64,000 nt of DNA. Source: Legionella israelensis. GTDB lineage: Bacteria; Pseudomonadota; Gammaproteobacteria; Legionellales; Legionellaceae. The notes under the pieces were generated by a model. That model searched no databases. It saw nothing but the letters and a program-made list of their open reading frames with translations, and was not told the origin of the DNA. Both the position numbers and the translations under genes were made by a program. Below, piece after piece: positions 29,982 to 39,741 of the stretch; positions within the stretch are counted from its first letter, which is position 1, and each line of letters starts with the position of its first letter. The stretch lies in contig NZ_CP038273.1 of assembly GCF_004571175.1 (NCBI RefSeq), forward strand, positions 1,178,001-1,242,000, read 5' to 3'.

Positions 29982-29999
29982 AGGATGTGAAATAGTACG

Positions 30000-30860
30000 C
30001 TATACTGCGGCTTCTTCCATATATGTACGCAGCTTTTTCATGGCATTTTTTTCAAGCTGACGTATCCTTTCAGCGGAAACACCATATTTTTCGGCCAGAG
30101 AGTGAAGGGTGGTTTTGTTTTCAATTAACCAACGTTGCTGTAATATATCCTGACTGCGCTCATCCAGGCGTTCAAAAGCCTGCATTAACTGTTCCCGACC
30201 TTCTTCACCACTGTTCTCTTTCTCCAGTAACACAGCAGGATCGTGACTGGCATCGTGCAGATAATGTTCCGGAGCTTTAAAAGCCTCCTCCATGCCGGCA
30301 TCTGGCGCATCGTAAGGTGAGTCCATGACATTGAGCCGTTGCTCCATCTGTAGTACATCTTCACGACTAACCCCCAGATCTCTGGCAACAGCATCCACTT
30401 CCTCTGCACTGAACCAACCCAGCCGCTTTTTCATGTTGCGAAGATTAAAAAATAATTTGCGCTGAGCCTTTGTGGTAGCGATTTTTACAATTCGCCAGTT
30501 GCGCAATACAAACTCATGTATTTCGGCTTTAATCCAGTGAACGGCAAAGGAAACAAGACGCACACCCATGGTTGGGTCAAACCGCTTTACCGCTTTCATT
30601 AAGCCAATATTTCCTTCCTGAATCAGATCGCTTAAAGGAAGGCCATACCCCAGATAACCGCGAGCCACGCGAACCACATAACGCAAATGAGCCAGAACCA
30701 GCCTTCGAGCCGCCTCAATGTCTCCCTGTGCATGAAAGCGCTGGGCAAAATCAATTTCTTCCTCAGCTGATAGCAAAGGAATCTGATTCACGCGGTGAAT
30801 ATATGCGTCAAGATTACCTATGGGCAGGTTCATTGCAGCAAGTTGCAATTGTTGACTCAT
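30000..30860 (-). CDS. rpoH: Heat-shock sigma factor RpoH (sigma-32)
   Basis: Directs RNA polymerase to heat-shock promoters. Region 2 is clear ([35 protein letters not shown] in blocks such as [14 protein letters not shown], and [20 protein letters not shown]). The RpoH box QRKLFFNLR is present, which separates it from RpoD and RpoS. Region 4 ends [25 protein letters not shown] start at 30860 because GGAGGAAG precedes that ATG; the longer frame adds nine residues. Final length 286 aa, normal for RpoH. It follows ftsX as in E. coli. Confidence 0.95.
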   Translation of the reverse strand: MSQQLQLAAMNLPIGNLDAYIHRVNQIPLLSAEEEIDFAQRFHAQGDIEAARRLVLAHLRYVVRVARGYLGYGLPLSDLIQEGNIGLMKAVKRFDPTMGVRLVSFAVHWIKAEIHEFVLRNWRIVKIATTKAQRKLFFNLRNMKKRLGWFSAEEVDAVARDLGVSREDVLQMEQRLNVMDSPYDAPDAGMEEAFKAPEHYLHDASHDPAVLLEKENSGEEGREQLMQAFERLDERSQDILQQRWLIENKTTLHSLAEKYGVSAERIRQLEKNAMKKLRTYMEEAAV

Positions 30861-31030
30861 TTTTCTTCCTCCGGTTATCCACTTCATAACAGGTTTTTAG
30901 ATCATCCTAAATTATACAATATTCATGCAACTTCTGAAACGTCTTTTTATAATAAATATTCAGGGCAAAATCATACTTGCCCTGAATAAGACAAGAAATG
31001 CCTGGCTTGACTTAAAGTTCCACGCTAAAA

Positions 31031-31966
31031 CTATTTATAAGGTTCAATCAGGGTTAATTGACGTTTCACTGACAAACGAGCACCGAACCAACCCAGTATA
31101 GAAGCAAAAATCACCACGAACAAAATTTGTCTTATTGACATTCCATAAAATGGATAGCTCATTTGGTAAGTGCCGATAAATGCGTTAACAGCTATTCCCA
31201 GGCTGAGAATAAAAATATTAACGAGTAAAACAGCAATAACAGCTCCTCCTAAGCCATACCAAATACCAGCGTATAAAAAAGGTCTAAGAATAAAAGGATC
31301 CGTAGCTCCTATTAATTTTAATACCTGAATTTCCTCGCGCTGATGATAAAGCGAAAGTCTTAAGGTATTGCCAATAATTAAGATCACCGCCAAAGATAAC
31401 ATGAGAATAAAAGCGTTTGCCACATCTGCAACTAAATCAAGCAAGGCATACAGTCGATTGATCCATTGCAAATCAAGCTTTGCCAGTTCAATGCCTGGCT
31501 CTACTTTCAACTGAAGGTAAAGTTTTTCTATTTGGGCAGGAGAATGAACGGCAAGTGCCGGAACAACCTCAACAACTGCTGGTAAGGGATTAGCTGGCAG
31601 ATAACGAATAATGTCCTGCATTCCTTCCTGTCGACTTAATTCCTGCAAACCCTTATCGGCTGATTTCAGGGTGGCTTGTCCAACTCCGGGCATATTTTGC
31701 ACACGCGTTAAAACAGCCTGTTGTTCTGCCTCAGAAAGAGTGGTTTTTAAATACAAGGAAATATTTCCATTACGTTGCCAGCTTTGGGTCAGACGACCCA
31801 TATTGTCGATAAACACGCCAAACAATGTAGGCAGGGTTATAGCAACAGCAATGATAAACACGGTCATGAAGGTTGAAAACGGTTTTTGGCACAATTGACT
31901 CAGGCTGTGGCTTGCCGCTTTGCAATGGCAGGAAAATAATGAACGGAGGGTATTTAACATAAACAT
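31031..31966 (-). CDS. ftsX: Cell-division ABC transporter permease FtsX
   Basis: Membrane partner of FtsE that activates peptidoglycan hydrolases at the septum. The 311-aa chain has one N-terminal membrane segment (FMTVFIIAVAITLPTLFG), a periplasmic domain and three C-terminal segments (ANAFILMLSLAVILIIGNT onwards) including the permease motif LKLIGATDPFILRPFL. It overlaps ftsE by 13 bp and forms the ftsY-ftsE-ftsX-rpoH order of gammaproteobacteria. Confidence 0.95.
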   Translation of the reverse strand: MFMLNTLRSLFSCHCKAASHSLSQLCQKPFSTFMTVFIIAVAITLPTLFGVFIDNMGRLTQSWQRNGNISLYLKTTLSEAEQQAVLTRVQNMPGVGQATLKSADKGLQELSRQEGMQDIIRYLPANPLPAVVEVVPALAVHSPAQIEKLYLQLKVEPGIELAKLDLQWINRLYALLDLVADVANAFILMLSLAVILIIGNTLRLSLYHQREEIQVLKLIGATDPFILRPFLYAGIWYGLGGAVIAVLLVNIFILSLGIAVNAFIGTYQMSYPFYGMSIRQILFVVIFASILGWFGARLSVKRQLTLIEPYK

Positions 31967-32604
31967 CCCTCCTTAAGCATGACGATGCGATGTTTTTTAC
32001 CGGCAATCAATGCCAAATCATGCGTTGCCACCAATACACTGACGCCGACCTGATTGAATTGTTCAAATAAATTCATGATTTCAGTTGACAATTTAGGATC
32101 CAAGTTACCGGTAGGCTCATCGGCCAGCAATAATGAAGGCTTATGAACAACAGCTCGCGCAATCCCAACTCTTTGCTGTTCACCGCCGGACAAATGGAAG
32201 GGCAACATTTTTTCCTTAACAAGAAGCCCAACCATATCCAGTGCAGCATGCACGCGTTTAATTATCATGGGATAAGACAATCCTTGGATATATAAAGGAA
32301 GAGCAACATTTTCAAATACTGAACGATCGTTTAGTAAGTAAGGGGACTGAAAAGTAATTCCGATACGACTTCGGTGGGCTGCAATTTCATGTTTTTGCAA
32401 TTGATTAAGGCGAGTACCATTAACAATAATTTGTCCTGAGGTGGGTCGTTCAAGAAGGGCAATTAACTTCAACAAAGTACTTTTGCCTGCTCCAGAATGC
32501 CCCGTCAGGAAAGCCATCTCACCATTTTCCAGGACAAAATCGACATGCTTTAATGCTTCGAAGCCTCCCGGATAACGCTTACTGACTTGATTGAATATAA
32601 TCAT
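31954..32604 (-). CDS. ftsE: Cell-division ABC transporter ATPase FtsE
   Basis: Cytoplasmic ATPase of the FtsEX complex. It starts MIIFNQVSKRYPGG. Walker A is GHSGAGKST, the ABC signature LSGGEQQRVGIARA, Walker B LLLADEPTGNLD, and the switch His lies in VATHDLAL. The chosen ATG at 32604 gives 216 aa; a longer frame adds 12 residues unlike the family. The start lies inside the 3' end of ftsY, so the genes are coupled. Confidence 0.95.
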   Translation of the reverse strand: MIIFNQVSKRYPGGFEALKHVDFVLENGEMAFLTGHSGAGKSTLLKLIALLERPTSGQIIVNGTRLNQLQKHEIAAHRSRIGITFQSPYLLNDRSVFENVALPLYIQGLSYPMIIKRVHAALDMVGLLVKEKMLPFHLSGGEQQRVGIARAVVHKPSLLLADEPTGNLDPKLSTEIMNLFEQFNQVGVSVLVATHDLALIAGKKHRIVMLKEGCLC

Positions 32605-33646
32605 TTTCAAATATTGCACTGACAAATTGTGCCGCATCAAAGGGTCTTAAATCCTCTATACCCTCACCCACTCCGAGATAACGAAATGGAATCCTTAATT
32701 CGTTAGCTATGGCAAATAATATCCCACCTTTAGCCGTGCCATCAAGTTTTGTCATGGTAATACCAGAAATGGCGATGTCCTGATTAAACTGGCGTGCCTG
32801 ATTCAAAGCATTTTGCCCCACACTGGCATCCAGTACCAACATCGTTTCATGAGGAGCGGAAGGATCAATTTTCTGGATAACCCGCTTAATTTTCTTCAAT
32901 TCATTCATCAAATTTCCCTGGGTATGCAGCCGCCCTGCTGTATCGGCAATGAGGATGTCCATATGACGGGCTTTAGCCGCCTGGACAGCATCAAAAATGA
33001 CCGAGGCACTATCAGCTCCGGTCTGTTGAGCGATCACAGGGATACCATTACGTTCCCCCCATACTTTCAGTTGCTCAACAGCGGCCGCTCTAAAAGTATC
33101 ACCCGCAGCCAGCATGACTTTTTTGCCTTCTTGCTGATATTTTCGAGCAAGCTTGCCGATCGTGGTCGTTTTACCCGCTCCATTAACACCCACCATCAAC
33201 AGGATAAAAGGAAAACCAGAATCAAGCGCTAAGGGAGGGGCATCAAAGGTCAGTAATTTTATCAGTTCTGCTTTTAAGGCCTCATACACGGCCTGACCAT
33301 CCGACAACTGCTTTCTTGCCAGACGCTCCGATAAGTGGGTTAAAATTTTCTCCGTCGTTTCAATGCCAAAATCCGCACTTAACAACAAAGTTTCCAGTTC
33401 TTCAAGGATCTCTGGAGGGATTTCTTTTTTACCCAGCAACAGCCGGCCAACTCCCTCACCTAACTGATGACGCGTTTTAGCTAAACCTTTTCTGAAACGC
33501 GCAAAAACACCTGTGCGGGAAGAAGAATCATCATCGGCAAATTCAGGCGTAGCCTCTTTGCCATTTTCTTCCTCCTGTATTGTTTCCTTAAAAGAGTCAG
33601 CGTCAACATGCCCCTGAGCTTGTTTTTTTCTAAACCATTTGATCAT
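32579..33646 (-). CDS. ftsY: Signal recognition particle receptor FtsY
   Basis: GTPase receptor that docks SRP-ribosome complexes at the membrane. An acidic N-terminal A domain of about 60 residues precedes the NG domain. The G motifs are GVNGAGKTTTIGKL (G1), DTFRAAAVEQL, DTAGRLH (G3) and TKLDGTAKGG (G4). The 355-aa length is shorter than E. coli FtsY, because the A domain is shorter, as in many other bacteria. First gene of ftsY-ftsE-ftsX-rpoH and divergent from the M16 peptidase genes. Confidence 0.96.
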   Translation of the reverse strand: MIKWFRKKQAQGHVDADSFKETIQEEENGKEATPEFADDDSSSRTGVFARFRKGLAKTRHQLGEGVGRLLLGKKEIPPEILEELETLLLSADFGIETTEKILTHLSERLARKQLSDGQAVYEALKAELIKLLTFDAPPLALDSGFPFILLMVGVNGAGKTTTIGKLARKYQQEGKKVMLAAGDTFRAAAVEQLKVWGERNGIPVIAQQTGADSASVIFDAVQAAKARHMDILIADTAGRLHTQGNLMNELKKIKRVIQKIDPSAPHETMLVLDASVGQNALNQARQFNQDIAISGITMTKLDGTAKGGILFAIANELRIPFRYLGVGEGIEDLRPFDAAQFVSAIFENDYIQSSQ

Positions 33647-33707
33647 GGGTATACAAAACTGTTGAAATGTGAAATTCTATCATCTTTTTTTGCTTTGGGG
33701 ATATTCA

Positions 33708-35033
33708 ATGCGCAGATTAATTTTTATTTTATTAGCATTTATATCATATCCTATCTACAGTCAGGTTCATGAATTTATTTTAGATAATGGTCTGAAAGTT
33801 CTGGTCAAAGAAGATCATCGTGCACCCGTTGCTGTATCGATGATTTGGTACAGGGTAGGTTCAGCCGATGAGCCTGGGGGGATAACAGGAGTGTCTCATG
33901 CGTTGGAACACATCATGTTTAAAGGAACCCATAAATACCCTTTAGGTGTCTTTTCAAAAACCATTGCAGAAAATGGCGGTCAGGAAAATGCATTTACCAA
34001 TTTCGACTATACGGCCTATTTTGAAAAAATTGCCGCCTCCCGCCTCCCAATTGCTTTTGAACTGGAAGCCGACAGAATGCGCAATCTTCTTTTAGATCCC
34101 CTCGAATTTTCCAGGGAGATTAAAGTCATTCAGGAAGAACGCCGATTGCGTACGGATGATAACCCACAAGCATTAGCTTTCGAACGTTTTCTCGCAACGG
34201 CTCATTTGTCTGTGCCTTATCAACATCCTGTGATTGGCTGGATGAATGATCTGGAAAACATGAGCATTCATGATCTTAAAAAATGGTATAAGCGTTATTA
34301 TGCTCCTAACAATGCTACTTTAGTGGTCGTCGGTGATGTTGAGGCAAATAAGATACATCAACTGGCCAAGCAGTATTTTGGCGCCATTCAAAAAAGCAAT
34401 GTACCTAAACGTAAGCAACAAATGGAACCACCAGCATTAGGAAAAAAATCAGTAAAAATACATGCCCCTGCCCGTCTGCCCATGCTCATGCTCGGTTATA
34501 CCGTTCCCAGTGTGAAAACAGCAGACAAAAAATATGAACCTTACGCTTTAGAACTGATTGCCGGCTTATTGGATGCCGGAGAAAGCGCACGATTTGCCAA
34601 AGATTTGATTCGTGGCAAGCACGTTGCCAGCGAAGTAGAGGTTTATTACAATCTGTACAGTCGTTATCAGACTCAGTTCATCCTGTATGGATTGCCGGCT
34701 CAGGACAAAAATATCGAACAACTGAAAAATGCCATTATTGATGAGATAAAAAAATTACAAGCACAAACTGTAGATCCAGCCGAACTGGCACGAGTAAAAA
34801 ACCAAATCATTGCGCAGAAAACCTTCGAAAAAGATTCAATTTTCGGTCAGGCTATGGAGCTTGGTTTATTGGAGACGGTCAATGTAGGCTGGCAGGAAAC
34901 AGAAAATTATGTGAAACAAATCGAGCGAATCACGCCTGAACAAATCCAGCAAACGGCACAACGTTATTTTCGGGAAAAAGCCCTGACGGAAGCAGAGCTT
35001 ATTCCTTTAGCCGAATCCGGGAGGAAAGCATGA
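33708..35033 (+). CDS. M16-family zinc peptidase, catalytic partner
   Basis: Exported metallopeptidase of the pitrilysin/processing-peptidase group. The signal peptide is MRRLIFILLAFISYPIYS. The inverted zinc motif HALEH (in VSHALEHIMFKGT) is followed by the distal Glu region EIKVIQEERR. The start at 33708 lies behind GGGGAT; a longer frame adds 13 residues. Final length 441 aa. Its stop overlaps the next gene by 4 bp. The neighbour has the same fold without the zinc site, so the two probably form a heterodimer in the periplasm. The substrate is unknown. Confidence 0.9.
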   Translation: MRRLIFILLAFISYPIYSQVHEFILDNGLKVLVKEDHRAPVAVSMIWYRVGSADEPGGITGVSHALEHIMFKGTHKYPLGVFSKTIAENGGQENAFTNFDYTAYFEKIAASRLPIAFELEADRMRNLLLDPLEFSREIKVIQEERRLRTDDNPQALAFERFLATAHLSVPYQHPVIGWMNDLENMSIHDLKKWYKRYYAPNNATLVVVGDVEANKIHQLAKQYFGAIQKSNVPKRKQQMEPPALGKKSVKIHAPARLPMLMLGYTVPSVKTADKKYEPYALELIAGLLDAGESARFAKDLIRGKHVASEVEVYYNLYSRYQTQFILYGLPAQDKNIEQLKNAIIDEIKKLQAQTVDPAELARVKNQIIAQKTFEKDSIFGQAMELGLLETVNVGWQETENYVKQIERITPEQIQQTAQRYFREKALTEAELIPLAESGRKA

Positions 35034-36337
35034 ATACCTTTAAAAATCTGACGATCTTTTTTTTCATCAGCTTTCTTGGCCTTGCAGAAGCAAAATCATT
35101 TCATACGGAACGCTGGCTGACGCCAAACGGAACTCGTGTGGTTTTTTATCAGACAAAGGAAGTACCGATACTGGATATTCAGATAGCCTTTGCTGCCGGC
35201 TCCGCTTATGATGATAAACATTTTGGCTTAAGCACGCTGACTACCAACTTGCTTAACCAGGGCAATGCTGGCCTTAACGCGACGGAAATTGCAGAACGTC
35301 TTGCCGAAACGGGGGCGCAATACAGTGCTGACAGCAGCCGTGACATGGTTGCTGTCAGCTTGCGAACATTGACTCGCCAAGATGCCTTGCAAAAGGCAGT
35401 CGATACCTTCATACAGATCATCGGCCAACCTGATTTTCCCGAGCAAGCGGTTGAACGCGAAAAAAAACAACAAATCACAGCCATTGAGCAATCGATGGAA
35501 TCGCCGGACAGAGTGGCAACTGATGCCTTTTTTAAATTGCTTTACCAGCAGCACCCCTACGCTCATCCGGTGCTCGGAACTGTAAACCAGGTTCAGGCCC
35601 TGAGCAGAAAGGAGGTGATGCAATTTTATAAAACATATTTTGTTGCGGCAAATGCAGTACTTGTGATGGTAGGAGATATCGATAGCTCCTCTGCACATCA
35701 GCTTGCAGAGTCCATCAGTAAAAACCTGCCCAGAGGCACTTTTGCTTCAACCATACCCAAAGCCAAAGCAGCGGCAAAAAAAAAGGAACTGAACATTCCA
35801 TATCCCTCCTCGCAAACCATACTGAGGATGGGACAACTGGGCATTGATCATCATTCCCCCATCTATTTTCCCCTTATGGTCGGTAATTACATTCTGGGAG
35901 GAGGCTCTCTGGTTTCACGATTAGCCATTGAGGTTCGGGAAAAACGTGGTCTCACTTATGGGGCTTATAGTCAATTTATTCCCATGCCTGGTGATGGTCC
36001 TTTTTTAATTAGCCTGTCCACAAAAAACGAACAGGCCAAAGAAGCCTTGAACGTGACGATGAATACAGTGAAAAACTTTTTATCCAAAGGACCTGATGAA
36101 ATAGAACTACGAGCCGCTAAACAATATTTAACCGGCAGTTTTCCTTTATCTCTTGCAAGTAATAAAAATATTGCCACCATGCTGTTAAAAATAGCTTTTT
36201 ATCATTTACCAGATGATTTCCTTGATACTTACATTAAGAATGTTGAACAGGTTAGTCTTAAAGATATTGAGCAAGCCTTCAAACAGGAAATCCACCCGGA
36301 TAAATTTTTATTCGTCACTGTTGGACGGCAGGCATGA
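35030..36337 (+). CDS. M16-family peptidase-like protein, non-catalytic partner
   Basis: The 435-aa exported protein (signal peptide NTFKNLTIFFFISFLGLAEA) has the M16 fold, but the zinc site position reads HFGLSTLTTNLLNQG, so the HxxEH motif is missing. The C-terminal substrate-binding motif REKRGLTYGAYSQF is retained, as in the non-catalytic subunit of heterodimeric M16 enzymes. It overlaps both the catalytic partner and rsmD by 4 bp. Confidence 0.88.
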   Translation: MNTFKNLTIFFFISFLGLAEAKSFHTERWLTPNGTRVVFYQTKEVPILDIQIAFAAGSAYDDKHFGLSTLTTNLLNQGNAGLNATEIAERLAETGAQYSADSSRDMVAVSLRTLTRQDALQKAVDTFIQIIGQPDFPEQAVEREKKQQITAIEQSMESPDRVATDAFFKLLYQQHPYAHPVLGTVNQVQALSRKEVMQFYKTYFVAANAVLVMVGDIDSSSAHQLAESISKNLPRGTFASTIPKAKAAAKKKELNIPYPSSQTILRMGQLGIDHHSPIYFPLMVGNYILGGGSLVSRLAIEVREKRGLTYGAYSQFIPMPGDGPFLISLSTKNEQAKEALNVTMNTVKNFLSKGPDEIELRAAKQYLTGSFPLSLASNKNIATMLLKIAFYHLPDDFLDTYIKNVEQVSLKDIEQAFKQEIHPDKFLFVTVGRQA

Positions 36338-36894
36338 AGCAAACCGTTCGTATCATTGGCGGTCAATTTCGTGGCAAAAAACTTGTATTTCCTGATATCG
36401 AAGGCTTAAGACCGACACCCGATCGTGTTCGGGAGACGGTCTTTAACTGGCTTATGCAGCGAATTAAAAACGCTCATTGCCTGGATGCCTTTGCCGGCAG
36501 TGGCGCACTGGGGCTTGAAGCTTATTCTCGTGGAGCTGCTAAAGTTACACTTATCGAGCAATCTACAACTGCTTATCAATATTTACATAAGACGCTGATG
36601 GAGTTTAACAGTTCCCGATTAAAACTGCTGAGAATGGATACAAGACATTTCCTGCGCAATACGAAAGAACAATTTGATATTGTTTTTCTTGACCCTCCTT
36701 TTGAGAGCCAACTGCTGGAGGAATGTCTTGATATTCTCTCAACCACCTCAGTTCTCTCTTCTCATGGCTTGGTCTATATCGAATCATCCCGAATTTTAAA
36801 TCTTGACGAAGACAAATGGCAGGGATTGAGAGCAAAACGTGCCGGCCAGGTTTTTTATGGTCTCTATGAAAAAGTCCATAAGCCCGTCCCATAA
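36334..36894 (+). CDS. rsmD: 16S rRNA (guanine-966-N2)-methyltransferase
   Basis: Methylates G966 of 16S rRNA late in 30S assembly. The 186-aa Rossmann-type enzyme begins VRIIGGQFRGKKLVFP and has the SAM site LDAFAGSGALGLEAYSRGA. The catalytic FLDPPF motif is typical of N2-guanine methyltransferases. It overlaps the upstream peptidase gene by 4 bp. In many gammaproteobacteria it lies next to ftsY, which is close by here too. Confidence 0.94.
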   Translation: MKQTVRIIGGQFRGKKLVFPDIEGLRPTPDRVRETVFNWLMQRIKNAHCLDAFAGSGALGLEAYSRGAAKVTLIEQSTTAYQYLHKTLMEFNSSRLKLLRMDTRHFLRNTKEQFDIVFLDPPFESQLLEECLDILSTTSVLSSHGLVYIESSRILNLDEDKWQGLRAKRAGQVFYGLYEKVHKPVP

Positions 36895-36992
36895 AAATTT
36901 CTGCCAAATTACAGTCTATACTTCACAACTGCTTGACAAGAAGGCAAGCTCCTGTTTCAATCAAAGCATATTCCTCTATGATAATGTTGGCG

Positions 36993-37478
36993 ATGCATAA
37001 TAAGATCATCATGCTGTTGATTATTTCAGCTTTAATGACTGGATGTACCTCGATAACATATAAAAAGCCCCCTATCAATCGCCCAAGTGATGATGCCACC
37101 ATCAAACTGGCAGAGGCGGCAAGTTCAGTAAGTGACTCCATGCTTGAAATAGCAAGAGTGGAAAAAGTCATCTCTCCCCCTTCTGTCGATAATGTACTGA
37201 CCATTCCCAATGCCTATAATCTACAAGCCCGTGCTTCTGTTGACTGGTCTGGGCCAATTGAAGATCTTACCTTGCGCATTGCCAAAGCCGCCCATTTTAA
37301 ACTTCGTGTGCTTGGAAAAGCACCGCCTGTGCCCGTTCTGATCAGTATTACAGCAAAAGACGAGAGTTTGGCTAAATTATTGCGCGATATAGACTATCAG
37401 GCCAGAAAACGAGCCTCTATTCATGTCTACCCTAACAGTCAGGTTGTTGAATTACGCTATGCTAAAATATATTCCTAA
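36993..37478 (+). CDS. dotD: Dot/Icm secretion outer-membrane lipoprotein DotD
   Basis: Part of the outer-membrane core of the type IVB secretion machine; with DotC it localises and holds DotH. The lipobox is LMTGC after a short signal peptide (MHNKIIMLLIISA). The body has the DotD sequence IKLAEAASSVSDSMLEIARV and a C-terminal secretin-N0-like fold (LLRDIDYQARKRASIHVYP). I start at the ATG at 36993 (161 aa) because this gives a normal lipoprotein signal; in-frame ATGs up to 60 bases earlier are possible and no ribosome site decides it. It overlaps dotC by 20 bp. Confidence 0.92.
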   Translation: MHNKIIMLLIISALMTGCTSITYKKPPINRPSDDATIKLAEAASSVSDSMLEIARVEKVISPPSVDNVLTIPNAYNLQARASVDWSGPIEDLTLRIAKAAHFKLRVLGKAPPVPVLISITAKDESLAKLLRDIDYQARKRASIHVYPNSQVVELRYAKIYS

Positions 37479-38367
37479 ATTCATATTCCTATCAGCCATA
37501 CTGCTTAGCGCATGTACGTCATCCTCTTATATGGGCATGGGGGATACTGGTTCATTGTCCGGTTTGCTCAGTATGGGTTGCAGGAAATGTCCCTCTGGCG
37601 ATGTCAGCAAAATTCGCGAAATGGCCTTGAAAGAAACCGCATTGACCGTGGGCGCCCAGTCAGGACTTGCCTGTCGAGCCAGAGTCATCGATGAAGAACT
37701 CAATCGCAATGCTCGTAATCTGGATACTGTTTTTGATTTCAATTCACTGATCCTCGAGCATAATATCTTACCTCCTGTCTTACTGGAAGGACGAAGTACT
37801 TTCAATCTTGCCGATACACATACCATTCGACTGTCTGATAGAAACTACAAGATTGCCAAGCAAGCTCGATTTATAACGACTCCTCCAAACTGGCGCCAGT
37901 ATTTATGGATGGATTTTGTCAAACCGGAGCCTCCACATATGACGCTTCTTCCCAAAACAAAGGAAGAGCAGCAAATCTGGTGCACTTATGTTGAAAAAGG
38001 ATGGAAAAATGGTATTGAGCAAGCCAACATTATTCTTGAAGAAAATCTCGCGCGGATTAAAGAAGACTTTGTAGGTATGATTCTTTATCGTAAGCTTTTA
38101 GCGATGAATATGGTTTCTCCCCCCTTTGTGACCCATACCGATCTAGGAGTTACTGGCAATGGTTCAGAGCTTCATATCGATGATCGTGTATTGCGCATTA
38201 CGGCTCTGCCAACACTTAATATTAACAGCGAAGAATGGCGTGCGGCTGTTGCTAAAAAAGAAAATGAGCTGGAAAAATATAAAAACATGACAAAATTAGC
38301 GCAGAGGTCTAAAATTATTATAACCAGCAAAGCATGGCAACCCGTCATTGCTCCTGTGAATAAATAA
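37459..38367 (+). CDS. dotC: Dot/Icm secretion outer-membrane lipoprotein DotC
   Basis: Outer-membrane lipoprotein of the type IVB core complex. The signal peptide MLKYIPKFIFLSAILLSAC ends in the lipobox LLSAC. The conserved body includes MALKETALTVGAQSGL, PPNWRQYLWMDF and EEQQIWCTYVEKGWKNGIEQA. The ATG at 37459 lies within dotD; an earlier in-frame ATG would add 12 residues before the signal peptide. Final length 302 aa, matching DotC. Second gene of dotD-dotC-dotB. Confidence 0.95.
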   Translation: MLKYIPKFIFLSAILLSACTSSSYMGMGDTGSLSGLLSMGCRKCPSGDVSKIREMALKETALTVGAQSGLACRARVIDEELNRNARNLDTVFDFNSLILEHNILPPVLLEGRSTFNLADTHTIRLSDRNYKIAKQARFITTPPNWRQYLWMDFVKPEPPHMTLLPKTKEEQQIWCTYVEKGWKNGIEQANIILEENLARIKEDFVGMILYRKLLAMNMVSPPFVTHTDLGVTGNGSELHIDDRVLRITALPTLNINSEEWRAAVAKKENELEKYKNMTKLAQRSKIIITSKAWQPVIAPVNK

Positions 38368-38390
38368 TAGATAAATAATCCTGCGATAAG

Positions 38391-39518
38391 ATGAACAATG
38401 TAAACTTAATGCCCGATGAACCTACGCGTTTTTCGCCTGTCTTCATGGACAAAATGCTTGAACATGCTGAAAGTTTGAATGCTTCAGATATTACTATTCA
38501 AACCGGCGAGCCTATTTTCGCTGAAGTGTATGGCAGACTCCTTAAGATCACCAATCGACGATTATCTAATACTGAGCTTGGTGATTTAATTAATTCGATT
38601 TATGGTCCTAATGCAACCACCCAGTTATTATCCGGTGTTGATATTGATACTCACTATGAATTCCGGCCAAATCGTGGGGTTCGATACCGCTATCGGGTAA
38701 ATGCCACCTCGTGTCTTGTAGAAGGACATGACGCTATCCAGATTACCTTAAGAACGATTCCAACAACGCCTCCAAGGCTTGAAACCCTCGGACTTCCCGA
38801 TAACATCATTGAAGCTATTGCCCCTCAGGAAGGCATTGTGTTTATCACCGGAGCGACTGGATCAGGTAAATCAACATTACTTGCCTCCATTATCAGAGAG
38901 CTCATAGAGAATGAAGACTCCAACCGGAAAGTACTGACTTATGAGGCACCAATCGAGTTTGTTTTTGATGAAATTGAAACCATTTCAGCCGTGGTCAGTC
39001 AGTCAGAAATTCCTCGTCACCTACCTGATTTTGCAGACGGTGTAAGGAATGCGTTGAGACGAAAGCCTAGATTGATTATGGTGGGTGAATGCCGAGATGC
39101 TGAAACCATCAGCGCCGCACTTGAAGCAGCGCTTACCGGCCATCCTGTATATACGACTCTTCATACCTCAGGTGTGGCTGAGACCATGCGCCGACTGGTG
39201 ACTTCATTTGCCGGAGAAGAGCGTCTGGGACGAACGATTGATATTTTGGAAACCATACGCCTCTGCATCTGGCAGAAACTGGTTCCCACCGTAGATGGAA
39301 AACGGGTTGCTCTGCGCGAATATCTTGTGTTTGATGAAGAAACACGCGATGTACTCCTGGAAGGTAATCCTAATGAAGTAACATCGATCACAAGAAAACT
39401 GGTTCGTGAAAGAGGTCAGCTCATGACAGTAGATGCCAAAAGGAAATTTGAAGAAGGCATCATCAGTGAACGTGTTTACAAGCTTATTATTGCCGGAACA
39501 AAAGAATATCAACGCTGA
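38391..39518 (+). CDS. dotB: Dot/Icm secretion ATPase DotB
   Basis: Hexameric cytoplasmic ATPase of the PilT/VirB11 superfamily that docks on the secretion channel and powers effector transfer. Walker A is GATGSGKST (residues 154-162). The Asp box, Walker B (PRLIMVGECRDAETISAA) and His box (GHPVYTTLHTSG) follow in the usual PilT order. The 375-aa length agrees with L. pneumophila DotB (377 aa as I recall). It follows dotC by 23 bases. The 220 bases beyond it contain a convergent hairpin and no gene. Confidence 0.97.
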   Translation: MNNVNLMPDEPTRFSPVFMDKMLEHAESLNASDITIQTGEPIFAEVYGRLLKITNRRLSNTELGDLINSIYGPNATTQLLSGVDIDTHYEFRPNRGVRYRYRVNATSCLVEGHDAIQITLRTIPTTPPRLETLGLPDNIIEAIAPQEGIVFITGATGSGKSTLLASIIRELIENEDSNRKVLTYEAPIEFVFDEIETISAVVSQSEIPRHLPDFADGVRNALRRKPRLIMVGECRDAETISAALEAALTGHPVYTTLHTSGVAETMRRLVTSFAGEERLGRTIDILETIRLCIWQKLVPTVDGKRVALREYLVFDEETRDVLLEGNPNEVTSITRKLVRERGQLMTVDAKRKFEEGIISERVYKLIIAGTKEYQR

Positions 39519-39712
39519 TCATCTCTACATCTCTATATATCCCTACCCCTGATCGACCGCTATCCACATGCAGCTTTGTTTGCAATCTATTATCAAGCGG
39601 TGCGAATTCGATTTAAAAATAGCCAAAGCCCAAAGTAACTATGCTACGTTTTTTAGTGATTCTCGTAAGATGGCCAAGTTCCCAAAAAGGGCTAGTAGTT
39701 ATAACACAAGCA

Positions 39713-39740
39713 AGAAAGGCTGAACATACATGTTCTTTCT
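39713..39740 (-). terminator. Hairpin at the dotA 3' end
   Basis: AGAAAG pairs with CTTTCT and, inside it, AACAT with ATGTT. It sits immediately after the dotA stop, between convergent dotB and dotA. The T-run after it is short, so efficiency is uncertain. Confidence 0.35.
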
Positions 39741-39741
39741 A

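Noticed and set aside
39600-39640. GAATTCGATT in the dotB-dotA gap as an IS982 relic
   Set aside because: The match to the insertion-sequence end is only nine bases and no second end is present; noted only as a hint.
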